Shown: positions 1-7,652 of the stretch, one piece after another | Position numbering within the stretch: the first letter of the stretch is position 1 | How the letters are laid out: each line of letters opens with the position of its first letter | From: Bacteroidales bacterium UBA6192 | GTDB taxonomy: Bacteria; Bacteroidota; Bacteroidia; Bacteroidales; F082 | Direction of reading: 5' to 3' | DNA length: 19,099 nt | Assembly (NCBI GenBank): GCA_002422725.1 | Contig: DITE01000092.1 | Span: 1-19,099 of the forward strand | The notes under the pieces: generated by a model | Databases searched by the model: none | The model's input: only the letters and a program-made list of their open reading frames with translations | Told to the model about the DNA's origin: nothing | Made by a program: the position numbers and the translations under genes

Positions 1-37
1 AAAACCCCTGTCCATCTTTTTGGTTCAGGGGTTTTTT
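1..37 (+). terminator. Rho-independent terminator of an upstream plus-strand gene
   Basis: A perfect 10-bp stem pairs 1-10 (AAAACCCCTG) with 26-35 (CAGGGGTTTT), with a 15-nt loop. The 3' arm runs into a T tract at 32-37. The gene it ends lies before the window. The left arm starts with an A run, so it could also act on the minus strand. The left boundary may extend beyond base 1. Confidence 0.8.
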
Positions 38-140
38 GATGTTGCAACCGCCCAAAAGTGTTACTCATATTGTCTCCGAAAGATTTGGATTAGATTGAAG
101 TGAAAATTGTATTTTTACTATCATTATATTATTCCATTTC

Positions 141-701
141 ATGAAGAGATTTGTAGCCTGTTTGATTTCTTCGTTGTTTATCGTGGCTCCTTCGGTAGTA
201 GTTGCCCAGGAAGCATTGGCGAAACCAGCAAACCGGAATATGCACGTTGTGTTTGTTGAATCCCTATCTGTTCATTATTCCTTTTATCATAAGCAACAAA
301 CCAATAAAAGCCTTTTAGGTTTTGGGGTTACAGCGGGTCTGGGCTGGCGTTTTCCACTTGTAAACAGTACATTCAGAATCGATTTCCAGGATGGGACTAC
401 AGGAACTACTACTTTAAAAGCCCAGGGTAATTATTATGTTGAAGTACTTAAAGTACAGTTCATCGCAGCCTGGCCTATCCATGACAGGCTTTTCGTGCAA
501 ATCGGTTCTTTTGTATCAGGCGGATATTTTGGTGATATAACAGAAACATGGAACATTGGGGCAGAAGGTGCTTTACTGTATTCATACCGGAAGTTATATG
601 CGGGCATCAAAATCCAATCCGGAATGTATACTCGAGAAGAGCATCATTTTTACCCTTTACTACTTATGCCAACGATTGGAATAAAACTTAATAAGAATTA
701 A
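141..701 (+). CDS. Exported protein of unknown function, probably a small outer-membrane beta-barrel
   Basis: I do not recognise the family. The 186-residue product begins with a clear Sec signal peptide: Lys-Arg at residues 2-3, a hydrophobic core to about 18, and a likely cut after VVVAQ near residue 23. The mature part has no membrane helix. It is rich in alternating aromatic/hydrophobic strands with glycines (for example VTAGLGWRF and VQIGSFVSGGYF), and it ends in a strand-like GIKLNKN. That pattern suggests an outer-membrane barrel of about eight strands, but this is inference from composition only. The lipoprotein gene that follows lies on the same strand, with no terminator seen in between, so the two may be co-transcribed. 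A weak promoter candidate (TTTG at 84-87, TATTTTTA at 110-117, 22-bp spacer) lies upstream. The gene is real given its length and signal peptide; the function is open. Confidence 0.72.
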   Translation: MKRFVACLISSLFIVAPSVVVAQEALAKPANRNMHVVFVESLSVHYSFYHKQQTNKSLLGFGVTAGLGWRFPLVNSTFRIDFQDGTTGTTTLKAQGNYYVEVLKVQFIAAWPIHDRLFVQIGSFVSGGYFGDITETWNIGAEGALLYSYRKLYAGIKIQSGMYTREEHHFYPLLLMPTIGIKLNKN

Positions 702-790
702 TCACTATCCTGATTCATGGGTTTTGCGACTCATAATGTGGGTATTAAGCTACGGCATAGCTGTTACTGTTTATGAATAAGATTATTGTA

Positions 791-1372
791 ATGAAAAAAT
801 TTATCAAAATATCACTATTGATCGCCTTCGCATCTTTTCTAGGGGGCTGCTGCCTGTTTAAAACCAAATTTTCGGAGGAAGAACTAAAATGGCTGAATGC
901 GTACAATGAGGGTGACACCTTGATTTTTCAATCATCTGAAGGTGATATGGATACATCATGGATTGTACAAAAGGTGATCTACTACCCGGAATGCAACCCA
1001 ATAGCACATAATGCAAAATATAAGTTTCATACTGGAAGGATCTTTTATCAGAACAGCAAACTAAATTACAGTTCAGGGGGCAAAGAGCTTATTAGTGTGG
1101 TAAAGTATGAAGACAGGACTTCAATTAATATTTTTTATCTAAGTGCAGGGTTCAAGCTCGATAGTCCGGAGATGATGGACCTGTTTAAAGACATTTTGGA
1201 TGTCAGCCGTATTGAAAGTGAAAGCATTTATGTTTTTTCAAATTTTCACCCTAAATCCAAACCGGATGATATTGAGTTTCTATATTGGCATGATGATTAT
1301 GGCCTTATCAAATATATCACACATAGTGGGTTGGAGTGGAAACGTATTAATCTGGGATTTGAAGTTAAATGA
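791..1372 (+). CDS. Lipoprotein of unknown function
   Basis: I do not recognise the family. I chose the ATG at 791 over the in-frame ATG at 773 because it gives a canonical lipoprotein signal: MKKF, a hydrophobic stretch, then lipobox LGGC with the acylated Cys at residue 20, followed by a second Cys. The product is 193 residues and is predicted to be lipid-anchored, periplasmic or outer-membrane. After the anchor the chain is charged and tyrosine-rich with no visible catalytic motif. A cluster such as DDIEFLYWHDD near the C terminus looks like a beta-rich fold. It lies 89 bp after the preceding exported-protein gene and runs tail-to-tail with the minus-strand gene ending at 1430. Its partner and substrate are unknown. 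Confidence 0.7.
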   Translation: MKKFIKISLLIAFASFLGGCCLFKTKFSEEELKWLNAYNEGDTLIFQSSEGDMDTSWIVQKVIYYPECNPIAHNAKYKFHTGRIFYQNSKLNYSSGGKELISVVKYEDRTSINIFYLSAGFKLDSPEMMDLFKDILDVSRIESESIYVFSNFHPKSKPDDIEFLYWHDDYGLIKYITHSGLEWKRINLGFEVK

Positions 1373-1429
1373 GCTTTTGAACAGCATGATTATGAAAAGT
1401 GGACAACCATACATGGCGGTAGGCAAAAC

Positions 1430-2194
1430 TTAATACTTGTTATACCTCTTGCCGAAGCCAATCCCGATGTAAAATGTCATAAACAGTTTCTGATTCAGAT
1501 CATCGGCCATGATGGTTACGCCCTGGGGAAACACGTCAAGAGAAATTCCTGCCTCAAGCGATCGGATACTCGTCTTGATCTGTCCAAATTCAGCATTGAT
1601 GCCCATTCTGGCAATTAATCCGGGTTTCAGGGAGATTTCGTTAAGTCCTTTGGTGAATGGTGCCCTGCCGTAAATATCATCGGATATATCGGTTGTGTAA
1701 CGTTCTGTTACAATTTCAACATAATCGTTGTTGATGATCTTGCGGACAAATAAATAATATGGTTTTTCGATTGCAGCAGAAAAGCCTGCCTCATACACCC
1801 ACCTTAGCTCAACACCACCCCAGTAAGGCTTGCGGTTAAGCAATTTTTTATTGCCATAGGTTGCTCTGAGAAAAAACACCTCGTTGAGCTTGCCATAAAC
1901 ATAACGCTTGGCGTTGTTGGCATAAGGGTTTATAACTTTTATCTGTTTTGGCGACCTGATACTGACGAGATCGAATGTGAATACCCGCGTGTTATAAATG
2001 CTTTTGTTCTTCCCGATCCGGTATCCGAGTCCGAATCCATGCGAATGCGCAATGACTATTCCAGCACGCTTGTTGCTGTAAATGATCTGCTCTTCGATCG
2101 AATCGTATAATAAATCAGATTGTCCGTACACACCGGATGCCATCCAACATAATGGAATGGTGATGCATACATACAGAATGGCCCGAAACTTCAT
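1430..2194 (-). CDS. Exported beta-barrel-like protein of unknown function
   Basis: An open frame extends upstream to 2293, but the ATG at 2194 is the better start. It opens a normal signal peptide (MKFRAILYVC, hydrophobic core, cut near GVYGQ at residue 25), whereas the longer version would place hydrophilic residues ahead of it and run into the small lipoprotein gene. The product is 254 residues. After cleavage it is rich in short strands with glycine and aromatics (GFGLGYRIG, PYWGGVELRW) and ends in YIGIGFGKRYNKY, a pattern typical of outer-membrane barrels of Bacteroidota; this is inferred, not shown. It sits 47 bp downstream of the 42-residue lipoprotein gene, so the two probably form one transcript and may act together. 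I recognise no enzyme motif. Confidence 0.7.
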   Translation of the reverse strand: MKFRAILYVCITIPLCWMASGVYGQSDLLYDSIEEQIIYSNKRAGIVIAHSHGFGLGYRIGKNKSIYNTRVFTFDLVSIRSPKQIKVINPYANNAKRYVYGKLNEVFFLRATYGNKKLLNRKPYWGGVELRWVYEAGFSAAIEKPYYLFVRKIINNDYVEIVTERYTTDISDDIYGRAPFTKGLNEISLKPGLIARMGINAEFGQIKTSIRSLEAGISLDVFPQGVTIMADDLNQKLFMTFYIGIGFGKRYNKY

Positions 2195-2241
2195 AACATA
2201 CGTATGATAAGTCCCATACCTGGCCTGAAGCAATTCTTGGC

Positions 2242-2370
2242 TTAATAGCGGGTTTCTTTCTGAAATTTGTGCGTTTCGCCGTATGCTGCACATTTGCTCG
2301 ATGACTTACAGGAGGTAATGGCAAGTCCGGCCAAAAACACAATCGAAAGGATGACAACTATTTTTTTCAT
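2242..2370 (-). CDS. Small lipoprotein, 42 residues
   Basis: This is a short gene that length-filtered gene finders would miss. The minus-strand ATG at 2370 opens 42 codons ending in TAA at 2244-2242. The product has Lys-Lys at 2-3, a hydrophobic segment to residue 17, and a lipobox ITSC with the acylated Cys at residue 21. A short mature tail follows with a second Cys at 27 and the residues CAAYGE, ending in lysine- and arginine-rich sequence. The structure is exactly that of the tiny lipoproteins common in Bacteroidota. It precedes the barrel-like gene at 1430-2194 by 47 bp and has a candidate promoter directly upstream. The tail is only about 22 residues, so it is more likely an anchor, assembly helper or small structural piece than an enzyme. 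Its function is unknown. Confidence 0.68.
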   Translation of the reverse strand: MKKIVVILSIVFLAGLAITSCKSSSKCAAYGETHKFQKETRY

Positions 2371-2403
2371 AATTTTACCAGATATGAATTCTTAAATATG
2401 TTA

Positions 2404-2434
2404 CAAAGTAAACAGTTTTTGTTTAAATAATCAA
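2404..2434 (-). promoter_or_regulatory. Candidate Bacteroidota promoter for the small lipoprotein / barrel unit
   Basis: Read on the minus strand, TTG (2434-2432) is followed after 20 bp by TTACTTTG (2411-2404). The second element differs from the Bacteroidota -7 element TAnnTTTG at one defining base. Transcription would start near 2398, about 28 nt before the lipoprotein ATG. The spacing fits, but the match is imperfect in AT-rich DNA. Confidence 0.35.
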
Positions 2435-2481
2435 TTTTTTTATCATCATTATCATAGAAGCTTAAATTACAAACATTTGAC

Positions 2482-3162
2482 ATGGAAAATGTGAATCCGG
2501 AAATTGAAGAAAGCTGGAAATTGGCCCTTCAGGATGAATTTCAGGCTCCCTATTTCAAAGCGCTTAAGGAGTTTCTTGTAGATGAAAGAAAGAAATATGT
2601 CATTTTCCCTTCAGGTAAAAATATCTTCAATGCGTTTAATCTGACGCCCTTACCTGCCGTGAAAGTTGTTATTCTGGGTCAGGATCCCTATCATGGCCAA
2701 GGGCAGGCGCATGGTTTGTGTTTTTCCGTCCCGGATGGCATTGCTTTGCCTCCCAGTCTGCTCAATATCTTCAAGGAACTTCGTTCCGACCTTGGAATTC
2801 CCATTTCAACATCGGGCAATCTGGAAAAATGGGCCAGGTCAGGTGTCCTCCTGATCAACGCCACACTCACGGTGAGGGCCGGAATTGCCGGATCACACCA
2901 GGGAAAAGGATGGGAACGCTTTACGGATTCTGTCATAAAAACTATCTCAGATCAACGGGCCGGTGTTGTTTTTCTATTATGGGGAAACTATGCCGGGGCA
3001 AAAGAATCGTTGATTGACACCAGCAAGCATTGTGTGCTTAAAGCTCCGCACCCTTCACCTCTTTCCGCATCAAGAGGTTTCTTTGGTTGTAAGCACTTTT
3101 CATTAGCAAATGAGTATCTGACCAGCATTGGTTTACCGCCTGTTGACTGGTCAATTAAATGA
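2482..3162 (+). CDS. ung: Uracil-DNA glycosylase, family 1
   Basis: Ung removes uracil from DNA, after cytosine deamination or dUMP misincorporation, by cleaving the N-glycosidic bond; this is the first step of base-excision repair. The 226-residue protein has the full family-1 signature. The water-activating loop GQDPYHG is at 66-72, with catalytic Asp68. A uracil-binding FS segment is near 81-82, LLINATLTV at 123-131, and the minor-groove intercalation loop HPSPLSA at 190-196, with the conserved His190. Length and motif spacing match the E. coli enzyme closely. The start at 2482 gives the usual short N-terminal region before the first helices. The gene stands alone: it is divergent from the small lipoprotein gene (111 bp apart) and 109 bp before the FadL-like gene. 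No SOS-type or other operator is visible. Confidence 0.97.
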   Translation: MENVNPEIEESWKLALQDEFQAPYFKALKEFLVDERKKYVIFPSGKNIFNAFNLTPLPAVKVVILGQDPYHGQGQAHGLCFSVPDGIALPPSLLNIFKELRSDLGIPISTSGNLEKWARSGVLLINATLTVRAGIAGSHQGKGWERFTDSVIKTISDQRAGVVFLLWGNYAGAKESLIDTSKHCVLKAPHPSPLSASRGFFGCKHFSLANEYLTSIGLPPVDWSIK

Positions 3163-3271
3163 TAATAGGAGCGTATAAGGAAACGGTTGTTTCGTGGATA
3201 TTAATTACTTCAATGCACGAATCCAATTTTTACCTAAATTGCAGCGATTTTTTCACTTAAAAAACAAATCT

Positions 3272-4486
3272 ATGAGAAAAACCATTTTTACAGTATTGAT
3301 TGTCTTCCTTGCATCCGGTATAGCCTTTGCTGGGGGGTATCAGGTTCGCCTTCAAGGCAATAAAAACACGGGCATGGGTCTGACCGGTGTCGGTTTCAGC
3401 ATGGGATCTTCGTCCATTTTTTACAATCCGGGAGCTTTGGCACTGATGAAACAGAAGTCCGACTTCTCAGCAGGTGCCAGTTTTATCATGTCGAATGTCA
3501 TATTTGAGAAGTCAGGAACAGACTATCAGGCAGAAACTGATAATAAAACCAGCACCCCTTTTTACGCCTACGGTGCAGGAAAAATTAACGATCGTTGGAC
3601 CGTTGGACTGGGTGTTTATACACCGTATGGTAGTTCTTCTACCTGGCCTGATGATTGGGCTGGTAAATTACTGATTCAGAATATTGCACTTCAGGCGATA
3701 TTTTTTCAGCCTACAGTGGCTTTCAAAGTGAACGACAAAATTGGTATTGGCGCCGGTTTTGTGTATGCAACCGGAAAAGTTAGTATTGAAAAAGGTCTTA
3801 ACTATAGCCCTGAAAGCCAGGTGGCTTTGGAGGGCAGTGCTTCTGACATCGGCTTTAATGTGGGTGTGTACTATAAACCAACCGACAAATTAGCATTTGG
3901 TATTGATTACCGCTCAAAGGTTGTGATGGAAGTTACGGATGGAGATGCTAAATTTACTTTACCATCAGCTCTTTACAAGACACTTCCGGCAGAGAATAAG
4001 TTTGACGCACAACTTCCCCTGCCGGCAAATCTTGATTTTGGGCTTAGCTATATGGCTACTGAGAAATTGATGATCGCATTTGAACTGAATTGGGTAATGT
4101 GGGGAACCTATGATTCTCTGACTTTTACTTTCAAGGAAAAAGGTGAATTGCTTAACTCAGCCAACCCACGTAAATATGAAGACTCATTTATTCCGCGTCT
4201 GGGATTTAGTTACAAGCTTAATGAGCAGATATGTCTTCGTGCAGGAGGATATTACGATCCCACCCCAACCAATGAGGACTATTTTACACCGGAAACGGTT
4301 AGCTTAAATACTATGGCTATGACCCTGGGACTTTCTTACATGCCAATGAGTAACTTAAGCATTGACCTTTCGTATTTGCAATTATTTGGCATGAAATCGG
4401 AAAGAAGCTATCTTCCTGAGAATTTTTCAGGAACTTATAAATCAACGGCTGTAATTCCGGGCATTGGTCTTTCATATCGTTTCTAA
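3272..4486 (+). CDS. FadL/TodX-family (OMPP1) outer-membrane transport protein
   Basis: The product is a 14-stranded-type outer-membrane channel of the family that takes up long-chain fatty acids or other hydrophobic compounds. I place the start at 3272, not at the upstream in-frame ATG at 3194, because it opens a clean signal peptide cut after GIAFA (residue 20). The mature N terminus GGYQVRLQG followed by NTGMG and SSIFYNPGALALM (residues 21-59) is the conserved hatch/NPA signature of the family. The remainder is amphipathic strands, and the last residue is Phe (LSYRF), the barrel-assembly signal. Its 404 residues fit the family. It is followed after 18 bp by an SGNH-hydrolase lipoprotein, which suggests that released acyl chains are imported through this channel. 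The true substrate cannot be read from the sequence. Confidence 0.9.
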   Translation: MRKTIFTVLIVFLASGIAFAGGYQVRLQGNKNTGMGLTGVGFSMGSSSIFYNPGALALMKQKSDFSAGASFIMSNVIFEKSGTDYQAETDNKTSTPFYAYGAGKINDRWTVGLGVYTPYGSSSTWPDDWAGKLLIQNIALQAIFFQPTVAFKVNDKIGIGAGFVYATGKVSIEKGLNYSPESQVALEGSASDIGFNVGVYYKPTDKLAFGIDYRSKVVMEVTDGDAKFTLPSALYKTLPAENKFDAQLPLPANLDFGLSYMATEKLMIAFELNWVMWGTYDSLTFTFKEKGELLNSANPRKYEDSFIPRLGFSYKLNEQICLRAGGYYDPTPTNEDYFTPETVSLNTMAMTLGLSYMPMSNLSIDLSYLQLFGMKSERSYLPENFSGTYKSTAVIPGIGLSYRF

Positions 4487-4504
4487 ATCTAAAAAAAACT
4501 AACA

Positions 4505-5899
4505 ATGAAATACAGAATATTATTTTTTATACTTGTTTTCGCAGGGTTTTGGTCATGTAAACCTGAGTTGAATGAATTCGTAGCCTCCAAAGGATCAGCC
4601 GATTTCAGTGTTTATGTAGCCAGCGGCAACTCGCTTACAGCGGGATACACTGATGGTGCACTTTACCAGTCGGCGCAGGAGAATTCTTACGCAGCCATTC
4701 TGGCTAAGCAATTGGAAAAAGTGGGTCGTCAAGGCACATTTAACATTCCATTTATCAGTTCGGAAGATGGTGTAGGAACAAGGGGCTCGACTCTGGTAAC
4801 AAAAATGAAAATGGGATTTAGCACCGATTGTTTGGGAGTTACCTCCCTAGCGCCGGTTTTGTCAAATCCATCTGCCTCACAGCAAGAGTTGTTTCAACTG
4901 CTGGGAACACCAGTTGCAGCCAATGGACCTTTCCATAATGTCGGGGTTCCCGGTGCTAAAGTTGGTCATCTGCTTGCTCCCGGTTACGGACAATTAAACC
5001 CATTTTTTGGTCGTTTTGCTTCCTCTTCAACTGCATCAGTAATTGAAGAAGCACTTGCAACACAACCGACATTCTTCACCCTCTGGATAGGCAATAATGA
5101 TGTGTTGGGTTATGCCACAAGTGGTGGCATTGGCGATGTGATTACTCCTGTTGAAGGTAGTCCTGGCCTGGGCTTTGCAGCCAGTTATGAAGCGTTGATA
5201 CAGAGTTTTAAAACTACTGCAACAGCCGGTGCAGTAGCCAATATTCCTGATATTGTAAGTGCGCCATTTTTTACAACGGTTCCTTATAATCCAATAGTTC
5301 TGACTGATACAATGCAGGTTAATGCTTTAAATGCGGCCTATGCACAATATAATGGTGGAATGGAAAGCATTGGTAAACCCTATAGGATTAGTTTTGCTCT
5401 TGGTCAGAATCCAATGGTCATTGAAGACCCGGGCATGGATATTCCCGAAGGAATGCCGCTTCCAAAGATCAGACAAATGAAAAGTACCGAGTTGGCACTG
5501 CTGACAATACCACAGGATGCCTTAAAATGCCAGCAAATGGGTTCAGTCGTGCCGGTGCCGAATCAATATATACTTACTGAAAGTGAAATTGCAGCGGTGA
5601 ATCAGGCAACAGAGGCTTACAATCAAATAATCGCTGCCGCTGCAGAAACGCACAACCTGGCCTTTGTGGATGCCAATGCATACATGAAAATGGCAGCGAA
5701 TGGTGGTATTAAAATGGACGGGGTAACGTTTACGAATGCGTTTGTTACCGGAAATATTTTTTCAACCGATGGAGTTCATTTATCCCCTCAGGGAAATGCT
5801 TTGGTTGCAAATTATTTCATCGATGCAATCAATTCAAAATATAGTGCTAGTATTCCGAAGGTAAATGTTTCCGAATACCGGGCAGTAATCCTTCCATAA
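4505..5899 (+). CDS. SGNH/GDSL-family hydrolase lipoprotein
   Basis: This is a lipid-anchored esterase/lipase-type protein of 464 residues. The signal ends in lipobox FWSC with the modified Cys at 18. The SGNH blocks are visible in order. Block I is SGNSLTAGYTDG with nucleophile Ser43 (Asn replaces Asp of GDSL, a common variant). A GVPG segment at 147-150 supplies the oxyanion Gly. Block III is IGNND at 195-199. Block V is DGVHLSPQGN, with Asp422 and His425 completing the triad. The protein is longer than minimal SGNH enzymes because of insertions between blocks I and III and before block V. It follows the FadL-like gene by 18 bp and is closed by a strong terminator, so it forms a two-gene operon. 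A role in releasing fatty acids from extracellular lipids for import is a reasonable inference. Confidence 0.87.
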   Translation: MKYRILFFILVFAGFWSCKPELNEFVASKGSADFSVYVASGNSLTAGYTDGALYQSAQENSYAAILAKQLEKVGRQGTFNIPFISSEDGVGTRGSTLVTKMKMGFSTDCLGVTSLAPVLSNPSASQQELFQLLGTPVAANGPFHNVGVPGAKVGHLLAPGYGQLNPFFGRFASSSTASVIEEALATQPTFFTLWIGNNDVLGYATSGGIGDVITPVEGSPGLGFAASYEALIQSFKTTATAGAVANIPDIVSAPFFTTVPYNPIVLTDTMQVNALNAAYAQYNGGMESIGKPYRISFALGQNPMVIEDPGMDIPEGMPLPKIRQMKSTELALLTIPQDALKCQQMGSVVPVPNQYILTESEIAAVNQATEAYNQIIAAAAETHNLAFVDANAYMKMAANGGIKMDGVTFTNAFVTGNIFSTDGVHLSPQGNALVANYFIDAINSKYSASIPKVNVSEYRAVILP

Positions 5900-5914
5900 C
5901 CTTTCAATAAACAT

Positions 5915-5956
5915 TTTGAGGGCAGTATGCGTGCATATTGCCCTCAAATTATTTTT
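5915..5956 (+). terminator. Rho-independent terminator of the FadL-like / SGNH operon
   Basis: Positions 5915-5930 pair with 5933-5948 in a 16-bp stem, with a single G-T wobble (5925/5938) and a tight loop, followed by TTATTTTT. It starts 15 nt after the SGNH stop codon and ends 3 nt before the preferred rdgB start at 5960. The alternative rdgB start at 5927 would lie inside the hairpin. Confidence 0.85.
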
Positions 5957-5981
5957 GCCATGTCACAAATTATTTTTGCCA
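5945..5981 (+). repeat. Tandem 16-nt direct repeat, 21-nt period, across the rdgB start
   Basis: CAAATTATTTTTGCCA occurs at 5945-5960 and again, identical, at 5966-5981, separated by TGTCA. The 21-nt period equals seven codons, so the frame is kept: the second copy encodes QIIFAT of RdgB and the first would encode QIIFAM. Each copy also contains TATTTTTG, an exact TAnnTTTG -7 match (5950-5957 and 5971-5978). Confidence 0.8.
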
Positions 5982-6541
5982 CCAATAACCTTCATAAACT
6001 ATCTGAAATCAGACAGATAGTTCCTGGAAATATTCACATTGTAAGCTTGAGTGATATCGGTTTTGTTCAGGATATTCCGGAAACATCAGATAGTATTGCA
6101 GGAAATGCTTTGCAGAAAGCCTGGTTCATACACGATATTTACAAAACAAATTGTTTTGCTGATGATACCGGGCTTGAAGTTGAAGCGCTTGGAGGAGATC
6201 CAGGGGTCTACTCCGCCCGTTATGCGGGACCGGGATGCACTTACGAGGATAATGTTAAAAAGCTGTTGGATGCCATGAAGGGTGTCGAAAACCGGAAAGC
6301 CCGCTTCGTTACCGTAATTGCCATGATTTATGACAACAAGCAATATCTTTTCGAAGGGGTGATTAACGGGGCGATTACTCACGAAGCTCGGGGTAGCTCA
6401 GGATTTGGTTACGATCCTGTTTTTCAGCCGGAAAACTACTCATTGACTTTTGCTCAGATGGATGCTCAACTAAAAAACAGTATCAGTCACAGGGGGCTTG
6501 CAACCACAAAGCTGATCAATTTTCTTAACACAGGTATATAG
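5960..6541 (+). CDS. rdgB: Non-canonical purine NTP pyrophosphatase (RdgB/HAM1 family)
   Basis: RdgB hydrolyses dITP, ITP and XTP to the monophosphate plus pyrophosphate, keeping deaminated purines out of nucleic acids. The product is 193 residues from the ATG at 5960, which puts the family's N-terminal strand and nucleotide loop QIIFATNNLHK right at the start. Other motifs are ADDTGLEVEALGG (67-79, acidic Mg/catalytic residues), GVYSARYAG, SSGFGYDPVF (146-155) and SHRG (176-179, base recognition). The longer frame from 5927 would begin inside the preceding terminator hairpin and adds an N-terminal segment that repeats QIIFA, so I reject it. Expression presumably depends on read-through or on a promoter buried in the repeat, since only 3 nt separate the terminator T tract from the start codon. 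It ends 7 bp from the convergent ddl. Confidence 0.95.
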   Translation: MSQIIFATNNLHKLSEIRQIVPGNIHIVSLSDIGFVQDIPETSDSIAGNALQKAWFIHDIYKTNCFADDTGLEVEALGGDPGVYSARYAGPGCTYEDNVKKLLDAMKGVENRKARFVTVIAMIYDNKQYLFEGVINGAITHEARGSSGFGYDPVFQPENYSLTFAQMDAQLKNSISHRGLATTKLINFLNTGI

Positions 6542-6548
6542 CTGGAAA

Positions 6549-7523
6549 TCAGCTTAAAATATTTTCCAAAGCCATATCAAATAGTTTGGACAATGAAATG
6601 CCCATGGCTTCTGCTTGTTTGGGCAAAATGCTGTCGGGTGAAATGCCCGGAACGGTGTTCACTTCAAGAAAATAAAGTTTCCCTTTACTGATGATAAAAT
6701 CGAAACGCACGAATCCCTTGCAGCTTAAGGCCCGGTATAGCAAGGCCGATGTTGTTTTAATTTTGTTTTCAGCTTCAACCACAATCACGGCAGGAGTTAT
6801 TTCATCGGCCATACCTGGTGTGTATTTAGCCTCGTAATCAAAAAATTCTTTTTTGCTAATGATCTCTGTAACAGGAAACACAAACATTCCGTTTTTTGTT
6901 TGCATAACACCACAACCAAATTCCCTGCCACTCAGAAAAGATTCTATCAGCACTTCATTATCTTCATTCATAGCCTTTTGGATGGCGGGAAGTAAATCTT
7001 CTATTGATTTTACCTTTGTTACACCGACACTTGAACCGCCATTGTTTGGTTTAACAAAAACCGGTAATCCGAGTTTGCTGATAATATTGTCAGGATCAAC
7101 TGCCTGATTTTTGACAACCAACACCGATTTGGCAACCTTTACGCCATGAGAGGCGACAATTCGTTTGCAGAAATCTTTGTTAAAAGTCACTGCAGAAACC
7201 AACATACTGCTTGATGTGTAGGGCAAGCCTATCATATCAAAATAACCAAGAAGTTTTCCATCTTCACCCGGAGTGCCGTGGATTGCATTAAAAATTGCAT
7301 CGAAAATAATCGTGTGACCATTCATGACAAAGCTGAAATCTTCCTTGTTGATAGGAATCATGTTTTCGTCGCTGATCCTGACCAGCCATTCTGCCCCTTT
7401 AATGATGACCATGAATGCCTGATATTTTTCAGTTGGAAGTGAGTCAAAAACAACCTTTCCACTTTTGACTGACACATCATATTCACCTGAATTACCTCCA
7501 CATACAACTGCAATTATTTTCAT
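6549..7523 (-). CDS. ddl: D-alanine--D-alanine ligase
   Basis: Ddl joins two D-Ala in an ATP-dependent reaction to make the dipeptide for the peptidoglycan stem; it acts in the cytoplasm. The 324-residue protein has every family landmark. GGNSGEYDVS at 9-18 includes the conserved Glu14 and Ser18. HGTPGEDG is at 82-89. LPVFVKPNNGGSSVGV at 153-168 is the ATP-grasp Lys and glycine-rich loop. FDYEAKYTPG at 228-237 is the omega-loop region, and VRFDF and EVNTVPGIS (287-295) carry the Mg-binding acidic residues. The length is normal. It is divergent from the PASTA/T9SS/rluD operon across 233 bp and converges with rdgB. An exact -7 element lies 36 bp upstream. The neighbouring PASTA gene, also linked to peptidoglycan, makes a shared cell-wall theme. 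Confidence 0.96.
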   Translation of the reverse strand: MKIIAVVCGGNSGEYDVSVKSGKVVFDSLPTEKYQAFMVIIKGAEWLVRISDENMIPINKEDFSFVMNGHTIIFDAIFNAIHGTPGEDGKLLGYFDMIGLPYTSSSMLVSAVTFNKDFCKRIVASHGVKVAKSVLVVKNQAVDPDNIISKLGLPVFVKPNNGGSSVGVTKVKSIEDLLPAIQKAMNEDNEVLIESFLSGREFGCGVMQTKNGMFVFPVTEIISKKEFFDYEAKYTPGMADEITPAVIVVEAENKIKTTSALLYRALSCKGFVRFDFIISKGKLYFLEVNTVPGISPDSILPKQAEAMGISLSKLFDMALENILS

Positions 7524-7558
7524 TGGCGTACTTAATTATGAATGATATTTTTTTTTGA

Positions 7559-7566
7559 CAAATGTA
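7559..7566 (-). promoter_or_regulatory. Probable ddl promoter -7 element
   Basis: CAAATGTA on the plus strand reads TACATTTG on the minus strand, an exact match to TAnnTTTG. The predicted start of transcription is near 7553, giving a leader of about 30 nt before the ddl ATG. I see no good -33 TTTG at the usual distance. Confidence 0.45.
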
Positions 7567-7652
7567 AGGAATCAGGTCTTATTTGTTTAAGAAATTGCAT
7601 GAATGTGCAGCTATATGTATGATGCTGCCAAAAGCAGGTAGCGTGATCAAAA

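Noticed and set aside
1200..1433. A plus-strand frame at the end of the lipoprotein gene
   Set aside because: It is a +1-type shadow of the lipoprotein coding sequence with low-complexity hydrophobic content; no independent start signal.
2115..2357. An 80-codon minus-strand frame between the barrel gene and ung
   Set aside because: It is out of frame with, and overlaps, the convincing 42-aa lipoprotein and the signal peptide of the barrel gene. Its translation has no signal or domain character.
5927..5959. An upstream start for rdgB giving an 11-residue extension
   Set aside because: The ATG is inside the terminator hairpin and the extension only repeats QIIFA from the tandem duplication.
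6540..6554. A small inverted repeat AGCTG/CAGCT in the rdgB-ddl junction as a bidirectional terminator
   Set aside because: Five base pairs with no T tract on either side is too weak to call.
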